64,000 nucleotides of DNA from Branchiostoma floridae (taxonomy: Eukaryota; Chordata; Leptocardii; Amphioxiformes; Branchiostomatidae): contig NC_049982.1 of the NCBI RefSeq assembly GCF_000003815.2, positions 15,420,769 to 15,484,768 on the forward strand, written 5' to 3'. The notes beneath the pieces are model-generated. The model searched no databases, was not told the origin of the DNA, and was given only the letters and a program-made list of their open reading frames with translations. Positions 12,709 through 22,800 of the stretch are shown one piece after another. The first letter of the stretch is position 1. Every line of letters starts with the position of its first letter. The translations under genes and the position numbers were made by a program.

Positions 12709-14078
12709 CATTAGGAAGTTGTTGAAGAAGAAGGTTGGCCTGCTGGCGGTGTCCTGGAGAGACGTGAAGTTTTCCACCGTGAACTTGAACGTCCCTTCCG
12801 TCCGCTGCACCATCTCTGCGATCTCGTCTAAATTGCAATGTATTAGAGGGTAAATACATTTTGGTACATTTGTACTGCTATCACCACCCTTATAATACTA
12901 TTCAAAGAACAAAATGTTTTAAAAATAGAAAGTGATAAGCACACACAGCCATGGAGACGAGATTTCTTACCGTCCTCCCTCCACAGAACCTCTCTGACTT
13001 CTTCCAGCAGCCTGTTGAGCTCCATCTCGTACACATCTGCCCAGACCGTGGTCAGGTCAGGGACGTACTGCTCCGTCCGGCGCGAGCACCTCACTCCCTC
13101 ACTTAAACTCTCCCTCATCTGGTGAAATGCCGCGGCGACTTCCGCGTCAGAACCTCTGGTCAGAATGTTCTCCGCGTAGGTGCAGCCACTGCTGAGTCTG
13201 GATCTGTAGGAGTCGACTTTTTCTTTCATGGTGTCCATCTCTTTCATCTTGATGGCGGCCTTGGTATTCGTCATCTCCAGCGCTTTCTGTTTGAGCTGGT
13301 CGATGTGTTGCGCCAACTCTTCAAACTTCTTTTCTAGCCGATGACAGATTTCTTCATGTTTCTTGTGGAAATCGGCTTTCTTCCTTTCCAAGTCGTGTGA
13401 TTTGCGGTCTAAGATGCTTTTGTGGCGGGTCGCTTCGTTGATGTGATGCAGAATATCCCGCCGAAGGTCCTCTGACGTGGACTTCAGCCTGCTGATCTCG
13501 TGCTTGGGGAGACTGTGGTCCAGGACCGTGCAGTTGTGGCAGACCGGTATCTCACACGTCTTGCAGAAGAACCGTATCTTCTCCCCCTCGTGGATGTCGC
13601 AGGTCGGGCCGTTCTTCAGCTCAGTAGACTCATCGAACAGACCCTTCTTCATGTCGTCGAAACTGACGACAAGGTGACCTCTGAAGACCTTCATCTTGCG
13701 GTGGGCGGTGACGCAGCTCCTGCACAAGAAGTCGTTGCAGACGACGCATCGTGAAGTTGCCGTCTTTTTGTCCTCACAACCTTCGCACGGAATATTCCCT
13801 GTCCCTTCTATCACCCTCTTCTTCGCACCAACAGTCGCCACAAGATTTGATATGAAGGAGTCGTCCTTCAGTCGGGACACGCCATCTTGGGGGAGGGGGG
13901 TTGTCTGTGAGCATGAAGGGCACGTGATTTCAGACGTCCCTTCGGGCACGTGGTCCGATAAACAGGTCTCACAGAAGGTGTGCAAGCAGCCGAGCAGCTT
14001 GGGTCGGCTGTACGTCCGGAAACAGACCTGGCACTCCAAGAACTCGTCGCTGATGTCCTTTAAGATTTCAGACGACAT
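12709..14078 (-). CDS. TRIM-type RING/double B-box/coiled-coil protein with MATH domain (3' end in gap)
   Basis: Probable E3 ubiquitin ligase. Exon 1 is 12971-14078 (ATG at 14078, donor gtaaga); exon 2 is 12709-12827 and runs into the gap. Residues 16-56 form a C3HC4 RING (C16, C19, C31, H33, C36, C39, C53, C56). A B-box 1 is at about 98-135 and a B-box 2 at 160-193 (C160, H163, C172, C175, C180, C183, H188, H193). A long Lys/Glu-rich coiled coil follows, roughly 200-300. Exon 2 starts DEIAEMVQRTEGTFKFTVEN and continues FTSLQDTASRPTFFFNNFLM. This resembles the start of a MATH/TRAF fold, closest in my reading to that of USP7 (TFQFTVERFSRL); TRIM37 also pairs a TRIM core with MATH, but with one B-box. 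Lancelets have a large TRIM expansion. The RING and B-boxes are certain; the MATH call rests on about 30 residues. Confidence 0.85.
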
Positions 14079-14979
14079 CGTGGCAAAGCTGGAATGTCAC
14101 ACCCCCTAAATCTGACCCAGTCGTTTCAGCGTGTATAATATCTAACACGCTTCTGGCAACTGCCTCGCCCGGGTCAAACCAAACACTCCACATTGCGCTT
14201 TGAGACTGTAGCGACCGGAACGACCAGTTCTGTCTACTGCTCAGCAGCACACGTATTTTAGATGTTACACTGCGCACGATTATCAAAAGGGTTTTACACA
14301 CTGCTACACTCACACAATAGGCGCTCTTCATCGGTAAAGTAAACACAGTAATGCAAGACAGACAAAAATACATGAGAAAGGGAGAGTACTTCTTAAACTT
14401 TCAACCAGGGCAAAATTGGCTTACAAAGTTGTACCAACGGCCTTACCAATATACAAAGTCACCATTTTCTAGTACTTACTTACATCTAGTAGGTGCTCGT
14501 TAAAACCTGGCTTTAGTTCATATGTAGAAATACATTTAGTCCATTTAACTTTTATTTGAAACAAATAATGGAATGATAATAGGAATTCTAAGATAGTCAA
14601 CATGGGACAAAATAGAACATGCAATCAGAACATCTGGAATATATGATCGTTCTACAGAACTAGAACAGCCATTTCACCAAAATTACAGGCTGATCCGAGT
14701 AGCTTTAATTTGTACAATAACTACACAGATCCTTAATGGTCCCTTTGGCACAAACTACACAAGATAGTCAAGTATTGGACACGCCTATTCTTAGAATGGC
14801 AGGATTTTAGAAAAAAAAAAAACATTTGAACAGCGAAAACAACAAACTTCTCAACTGAAAGCTGTATGATGTACTTTTCAAACAGTCCACAGAGTTAAAC
14901 ATTGCTTAAATAGTCTATATCCTTCAATAACACTGTACTAGTTTTGTTTTCACTTTTCTGTGGAAATGTTCAAAACAAC
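14079..14979. other. Upstream flank of the TRIM gene, no gene seen
   Basis: CpG-containing sequence just upstream of the TRIM start (14080-14340) is a reasonable place for its promoter and 5' UTR. Beyond it the sequence is AT-rich with an A-run near 14811-14822. The terminal exon of prominin, transcribed on the same strand, could lie between here and 15861, but I could not identify it. Confidence 0.4.
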
Positions 14980-14981
14980 TA

Positions 14982-15742
14982 CAGTCAAACCTTTCCTGAG
15001 CAACCACTCAAGGGACCGAGCAAAAATGGTTGCTGAGGACAGGTGGTTGCTCCCGACAAGTTGGTTGGTTGGCAAAAAAAAATAATGATACGGTTTGCAT
15101 GATATACACCTTTCAATTAGTTCCCAGGAAACATATTTATAAGAGATGCACACAGTTTTTAATCTCCATACTCTTATGTAAACAAGGTTCAAGAAACCAT
15201 TGTTTAACAATCAGAGCTGAGTTTGTCTAACAATCAAACATGGTTTGTTTTATAGTTGTCTATTTCCTTGAACAACCCAAACAAGTGCTTTCAATTATCA
15301 GTATGTCAAAATTCTCACTGATAACCATTTTGCATGGTGCACATTGGTAATATGATTGACTGGTATTCACTTACATAAGGAAAAGAAGTCTCAAAGTCCA
15401 GGGTAACTGTGCTCACATAATTCTGCCTATAAAAAATGGCTGCTAACTGTTTTTGGTTGGTATAGGCAGGTTGAATGCCCCTTTGGGACTGTAAAAAAGT
15501 GGTTGCTGGTTGGGGAAGACAGGTGGTTGCTTTGGAGGGGGTCATGTAAAAATGGGCGGGACTATTTCAAAGTGTCCTCTGACGGCAGGTGGTTGCCTGC
15601 GCCAGGTGGTTGCTCGGACAGTTGGGGAAGACAGGTGGTTGCTTTGGAGGGGGTCATGTAAAAATGGACGGGACTATTTCAAAGTGTCCTCTGACGGCAG
15701 GTGGTTGCCTGCGCCAGGTGGTTGCTCGGACAGTTTTCACTG
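14982..15742. mobile_element. Non-autonomous DNA transposon with TA target site, Tc1/mariner-like
   Basis: The ends are imperfect terminal inverted repeats of about 26 bp. The left end starts CAGTCAAACCTTTCC and ends in GAGCAACCAC; the right end read inverted starts CAGTGAAAACTGTCC and ends in GAGCAACCAC. Both are flanked by TA (14980-14981 and 15743-15744), as expected for Tc1/mariner-superfamily insertion. The motif GGTGGTTGCT recurs many times inside. No transposase frame is present, so the element depended on another source. It contains the internal duplication listed next. Confidence 0.7.
15510..15733. repeat. 112-bp tandem duplication inside the element
   Basis: Two near-identical copies with period 112 begin at about 15510 and 15622; each starts TTGGGGAAGACAGG and ends GGTTGCTCGGACAG. 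I noticed only one difference (GGGCGGG against GGACGGG), so the duplication is recent or kept homogeneous. Confidence 0.9.
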
Positions 15743-15861
15743 TACTAGGTACTTTTCACTAATATTTCTCAAAAAATGTATCTTACAAAATTCAATGTTA
15801 AGTTTATGAGATGGGTTTGCTGGCTGGCTAGGCTGCTCATGAGTCAGTCTGATCTTCTCAC

Positions 15862-15915
15862 CAGTCAGCCCCTGGATCAGCCGCATATTGGGATGTCAGG
15901 GCACCACTGCCAGGC
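15862..15915 (-). CDS. Candidate alternative cytoplasmic-tail exon of prominin
   Basis: A 54-nt segment has an acceptor (ttccag) and a donor (gtgaga) on the minus strand. Continued from prominin exon 22 (phase 2) it stays open and reads RPGSGALTSQYAADPGADW. Its length is a multiple of three. It would be used if the 51-nt exon at 16210-16260 were skipped. No terminal exon after it was identified. Confidence 0.35.
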
Positions 15916-16209
15916 CTGGAAATGGAATGAAAGCAAAATCAAAGAAAATGGAAGCAAGGGGGCCATGAAAGAAGTGATTTACTTCTACTTAGATCAGCCA
16001 AATGATCACAATGTGTCATTCTTTTTTTATTGTGTGATAACTCGGCATTCTCCTTAACAGTAGCAGCTAGTTGACTCTATTTACAGAGCAATAATGATAG
16101 TAGCTAAAATGGTAGCAAAAGTTTGACTTACATCACCGTACAATGTGTAAGAGATGTACATTTTGAGTCCAGGTCTGCTGTAAGATTGTAAGTCCAATGT
16201 TTTACTTAC

Positions 16210-16260
16210 ATCTGTAGCCATTAATGCACTGAGCCAGCCTAAATCACAGAGTCCATCTCC
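16210..16260 (-). CDS. Candidate stop-containing tail exon of prominin
   Basis: A 51-nt segment has a good acceptor (tacctaccag) and a very good donor (gtaagt). In the phase delivered by exon 22 it reads REMDSVI and stops at TAG (16239-16241), which would end prominin soon after KYYRRVLHPAEEEAIR. Vertebrate prominin-1 also has Met-Asp-Ser just after KYYRR. The stop is fewer than 50 nt from the next junction, so this isoform need not be degraded. Confidence 0.4.
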
Positions 16261-16381
16261 CTGGTAGGTATCAGAGATAAAGGGACTTCAGACAAGCATG
16301 GCCAGTTATCTGAATGTCATATATGTCATCCTCTCGTATTTTATCAATATTATGAGTAACCATAGCTGAAAAAAAGACCTA

Positions 16382-16401
16382 TCAGCACCAAGGACAGAGA
16401 T
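16382..16401 (+). repeat. Short repeat shared by three prominin introns, copy 1
   Basis: TCAGCACCAAGGACAGAGAT occurs here and at 17073-17092; an inverted 18-base match is at 22494-22511. Both forward copies are followed downstream by ACAAGTCA. They may be remnants of one small dispersed element. Confidence 0.6.
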
Positions 16402-16825
16402 CACTGCCCGACAAGTCATTTAAATCACCTAAAAATGTGGCTGATTTGGAGTAAAAGAAAGTACCCGTAATTCTATCCCAGTTATCATTATGAAACATCC
16501 GTTATCTATGTACGCACGGTGCCCGGTGTTGCTCAATCCGGTTGTTTCTTAGTCCTAAGCTTGACGACAAGCGGCGGTAGTAGCCACTAACCCCTGATAG
16601 TGGTATGGGCATCCCCGACTGCCATCTAAAGGTACACAGATTACATAGATATGTGTAAATGTGAGTATAAACAGAAAAATTTCAAGAGCCAAACTTTCTA
16701 CACTTTATAAGTCCAGATAAAGAATGGTCAATTTGGCTTTGGTCCAGATATGTTGCCTCCTAGTCGAGGCCTGGATAATTGCACAGTAGAAGACAACATA
16801 ATCCTGTGCGTACGTCTCAATGTAC

Positions 16826-19800
16826 CTGATCGCTTCTTCTTCAGCAGGGTGCAGCACACGACGGTAGTACTTCCCCAGCCGCACACTCAACACGATGCTG
16901 GGCACCAGACAGGCCACCACAATGGCAAAGGACAACCACAGAGAATTCTGACAAACAGGATAATAAAAAAGGTCTCTGATTTCTGCAGTATAAAGCTAAA
17001 GCAGCCAGACAGCAGGACATCCATCACAATGAGGATTACTAAAACGTACAGAAGTATTCATGTTATGTCCATTCAGCACCAAGGACAGAGATACATAATG
17101 GACAAAAGGTATAACTACCAACAAGTCACTCACTCTGAGTGTGAGTGAGTGATAACTACAAACAGGTGCTTTTGACTAAAGAAACTGCTTTGGTATTAAG
17201 GTTTTTGAAAGGTTTTAAGTTTTTTAGGGTTTTAGCAAGATACAACCTATTAAAGAGACAATGTCACTATTCTTTATTACTTGTCATCTCTATACAAAAC
17301 TTGTGAGAGGACTAGTGTCACTTAGTGCCCTGGCTCTCTCCATGTTCCCGTCTTTGTACTCACAAGTCCTTCTCCAAGTACACACAGATGACTCCGACCA
17401 CTGCATCAAAGATGTTGCTGAGTATCTGACACCTGCCCACATCCTCCTGCACACGCCGCACACCTTCATCCACAAGTTGTGTGCCATATCCAGTCAGACG
17501 CGATACAACATCATCAATGCCCTGAAATATTATAACTAAAAAGTTCAACCTACATTCTGTGTCAAAGAGATTGATGCATATTGAGAAGTAATGGACAAGA
17601 AATCAAAAGAAGTAGTTATCTTTAGGCTTAAAAAATTCAAAAACAAATTATTCTTCATTTTGGTTTTATTTCATAGGCCTATCAAGGAAAAAACAAACAT
17701 GTCAAAGCTGTAAGAGTACCTGGGTCAGTAAGGTCATTGCACTGTCCTGGACCAGGTTAGATAGGGCATCCACTGCAGAGATAGAACCAGCCACATTGGT
17801 CTGGGGACAAGAATGGCAAAAGTTAAGTATGGCACATTTAATTTTGTAAAATGGCAGAATGGATGGGTATGACAGATAATATGACAAAAACCCCAGGTGA
17901 CATAATTACATAACATTGGAAAAGGAAAATTTGGAATCCAGAGTTGAGTTGGAAACAAGGACTGTGTGTATTACTTGCCAGTAGGGAGTATATCACCACA
18001 AGAACTTGGGTTGATGGTGCACGTGGGAAAATTTGGTCAGTCCAGCAGTCAAAAGGAAAATAGACTCCAAACAAAAGTTACAACACAATGTGAAAAAGAT
18101 GTTGAGGACTCTTACTTGTACTGCATTGATGCTTTCATTCACTGATGTGATGCTAACACCAAACGATGCCTGGAAAGGAAGGCTGATCATCAAAGGAGTC
18201 ATGATTATTCTAAATGAATATAATAAAGTCATAAATATTGCTACAATACTGCTGTTACCTATATTGAATGGCCATTATGTTACTAACAAAATGCTGTTAT
18301 TGTTAGCCAGACAGTATGATCTTAAATTTACACTAAAGCCCTTGCTGCAATCTTATATGTACTTTGATATGGAAAGCTGCTTTAATAATTTGAATTTTTT
18401 TTTCTAATAGATGAAAGTATCAAAATGGTGAGGTTGTAGTTTATTACAATGAGTGGATCCAGTTGAAGTGTGACCAGAGACTGAAGGTCAGACAGGTCAG
18501 AGGAAACCTCTCTCAGGTCAGCTGCAAGATCCTGGAGATAGAAACATTGTCATCTATGGAAAATAACCTACAGTCATATTGTAATTCCAAAATCTACACC
18601 AAATGTTGGCATTTTATGCACATTTTCCTATTCAACCTTTATTTATAATAGCTTAGTATATCCAACTTTGTATGCATGTATAGCACACAAATAAAATCAT
18701 CACAAATTTGATCAAACAGGCTTCAAGCATTCCCATATTCCTCACCGCATCATGTGGTTGTATGGCATCAGCAGCCTGGTCAGCCTGAGTCGAAGCGTTT
18801 AGAGGAGACACACTGTCCATGATGGTATGTATCTACGGAGATCAATATCAACCATATCAATGTATGTTACAACAGCACAGAAAAACAGCTTTATATGTGC
18901 TATCCACTGGTGTGCACCATGAGGTTGTGTATATATTGTCCCAAAAAAATTTGTCATCCTATTGATATTGCTATTGTCATCTGCTTAGTAATACAAAATG
19001 TAAGTCTAAATCTTGGCCCAAATCCCCCATCAAATAGATAAGATCCCTGTCAAAAGGTAGCTTGCCACATACAATCCACCCTGATGTTACTCTGGGCACC
19101 TCTGAACAGAGCAGCACAGTCTGGGCACCTTTCACCTAAATCTCAAGTCACATGTCTGCATGTCTTATGTTCAAAAGAAGTGGGTCAGTCATCCTGATAA
19201 AGGCCAAAGGTACGGCAGAAATGTCAGAAAGTCCATGTTGCATTGTGCACAATGCTATGCAGTTACTGAATTTGAAAAAACTCTAAACATGCTTCTGCAC
19301 CATTTATATAAGACGTGTGCAGCAATTGCGGAGAAGACGGGTGTTACAACATTCTCACGGAACCATAAAGGTGGACAGGGTCACGTGATGATCCACAACA
19401 TAATCACTGGTGGAGTAAACCAACTAGCTATAACATATACATGTTGGTATGGCTGGTCTAGTTGCAAAATGGTGAAATGGCCTAACATAAACATTGTACA
19501 TGTAGATAACACTGGAGGTCTATTTGCAAAATGGTGAAATGGCCTAACATTATTCTGGAAGGTTGATAAGTCCATCTGGCCCATGATCAAGCCCAGTGAG
19601 CTGTGTGTGCTGGACAGATCTGAGGTGTCCAGGTTCAGGTCCACCTCAGCCAAGGTTGTGTTCAACTGGTCGTAGACAGGGGACAGGTCTGGTGTCATCT
19701 GAAATACATGTGTGTTTTGTAGCAGAAAATGTGCTTGTCAAATGGATAAGGCTTCTAGTCTGATGAGATGAACAATTTGAAAAGTTTGCAAAACTAAAGA

Positions 19801-22800
19801 TAATTCTTAAAGAAAATTTAGGAAGATTTTCAAAAAATTAAAATTTGGTCACAACTATCACACCTTTATGCTGAAGTTTTGGCACAAAATGTATACTTTT
19901 TAACTATGGGGTTAGAGAGCAGTGAAAAGCTTATGATAACTTGACTACCATGCCGAGGTCTTCTATTCCCTATCAAACTTAATTTGTCATGTAAAACAGT
20001 GCTTACCGACGTAAAGTTAACCAGTTCTGATATTTGGCTGCTAAAGTCAAAGGTGGCATCAAGCTTCAGAACTTCATAAGCAGCTTTGTCTTGTCGGCAG
20101 CCCCTGAGACATGGATGAGTTATAACCACAGAATGCAGTGTTATAACTGTTGCTATGGACAGATCAGGAAGAATTGAAAGGGGGTACAATAACAAGGAAG
20201 ATACTACATTGTAGTAACAGATTCGAGATTTAGAAAATACTCCAGACATCTCATAGATAATGTAGATTTGAAAAGGATGAGCCAGAGCCATTTTTCCATA
20301 CAAGAGAATCCCATACTGGCCTCCTTCCAGGCAGTTATACTGTTATTTTTTACAGTATTATTTTAATGTAAGGCTGTATTCCAATCAACTGTTTTGACCA
20401 AACACATAGGTCAATGAGAATGAATAACGCTGTTGAGGCAAAAATAAAAGGCTTCGCTACAACAAATGATTTCCAAAAATACCACAAAGTCAAAAGAAAT
20501 GAATGATGGAGAATACTATTCAATCAAGAGACAAACAATTATATAGGAATACAACTGATGAGAAAATCCCTCAACAGCCACCTGTCAAAGCTGTCCAGGA
20601 GGGGGAAGAAAACATTTGCTCTATTTTTTACAACAACCAAGCACTGTAAGGTAATTTTGCCCTTTATGGTAGGCAATAGAGATTATCACCAGGATAAAAA
20701 ATGTCTGTCATGGAGAAAACATAACATTCAAACAGAAAACATGAACAGAAGGTTCTCATAAGGCATGTTTCTCACTCAATGATACCCCGTGTAGTAAGAG
20801 GGATGGACCCATTTCCAAGGAGAAGTTTTGCCACGATGAAGTCGCCACCAAAGTTGTCTGGGTTATCCACAAGCTGAGTTTGTTGTAAGAAGAAGAAGCT
20901 AATCAAAATTCTGCCTGCTTATATAATGTACTTAGGAAACAACATCATTCTGAGCTGTGAACAGCTATCATTCTTGACTCAAATGTTCCAAACGCTAAGC
21001 AAGGACTAACAGATCTCCAACACTGCACAACATAAAACACACAACACTATACCAGCAAAGACTATGTCCATCTACCTCTACATACCTTGTCAAACAGTGT
21101 GAGGTCCAGGACTGAGTCACACACCACAGACATGTTCATCCCCACCAGCACCAGCACAGTGGACAGCAGACAGATCACCAGGGAAAACATAAAGTACCAG
21201 GTCACTGACCTGTGGAAGTGAACACAAGCAACTTGACAATCACTTCAATACACTTACTAGATATATTTATACTGTACATCAAACAAAGGCTAAGGACTGG
21301 AAATGTCCTCAATACCATAAACATTGTGAAATTATGTGGAACCCAATTGGGTAAAAAATTCACTCAATGCCTACAGGTTAGATAAACAACAATCAGACTC
21401 ACACACACAGGAACCCTGCACCCAACTTTGAGGACAGTGACCATTTGTCGGAATGGTTTCTCCGTGGTTTCCAACCACAGCAGGCCAACAGCAGCCCAAA
21501 CAGAACAAAGAGTCCTGGAATCAATACCACTGCACTGGGACCAGCAATGGTGCCATGCCTGGAGTGGGGTAAGGACAAACATCAAACATTTTCTGACAAG
21601 TTTCTGTGCTACTGATTGTAATTATGTAACAACAAATTGAATGTGTCTTCACTTCAAGGTACAATTTTAGTGTTTGATTGAGAGATTTAGTGTTTGTCTA
21701 AGACCTACCTTGCCCCTTCATATTGTTCCAGAAGTGATGTTACATAGGTCACGTGATGCATGTACATGTCCTTCAGTTTGTCCTCATTCAAAAACTGGGT
21801 ATAAATGAACAGGATTTAAACAGTACATAGATATCTAAAGGCTATCATCTACAGAGTTATAGATGATAGCCCTTTAGAAACTTAAAGTTTATCCAGAAAA
21901 GGTGTTGGTTGGTGCTAAATTTGTACTTTAAGATGGTTAAAGTCTTATAGTAAAGAATAGAAAAATAATTGTTGGGTTTGCCTAGAGCTGAGCAAGAAAC
22001 AAGAAATTTTGTGGCATGAATGAACTGGAGTAACAATCAATTTGAATAATCAAGTAAGATAAGTTAAAGTACTAGGTAGTTTGTTTACCTCCTGAACACC
22101 ACTGGTCAAGTTGGTCACCATGTTCTTCAGGGGCTCGTGCATTACAGAAAAGTCCACAGAAATATCTGCAGGGATAAAAACATTTTCTCAAACAACTTTC
22201 TTTATATTACACTCTGAATAGGGAACAATCACAAGCCATGGAATAAAAGAACTGAAAATTACATCAAACAGAAGTGACTGAAGATGGTATTAGATAAAGG
22301 ATACACGCAAAATGGCCAGGAATGGTGCTGAACAGTTCGCTTTATAGTCACCTGTACTGTTCTCAATCTCAGCACTGATGCTGTTCAAGGCATCCCTTGC
22401 CTGAAATCAACAGGAAATCATCAGTTTACTCATTCCAGTTGCTATGGTGAAAGATGCACAACCCAACATAGTATGCGATGCATTACCGTAGTGCTCTGTC
22501 CTTGGTGCTGAAACTGAGGTGTCTTTCAAATAGTAATGGAAAGTAGCTCATTAGAAACTCAATGCAATGAGTAATTGTTATAGTGTTCAACTTACATTTA
22601 TGTTATACTTGTATTATCACTGACAGATCAAAAGGAGCATTTCTTGAAACCTGATCCAATACTTAATGCTAATAATAGCCAAGAACTTATAACCGCTGCA
22701 TCTGTCAAACTTACCAGGACTTCCATACTGGTCAGATTATGACCCTGTGCAGTTTCTAAGGAGCTGATTCCATCAGACAGGCTTGGAAACTACAGAAACA

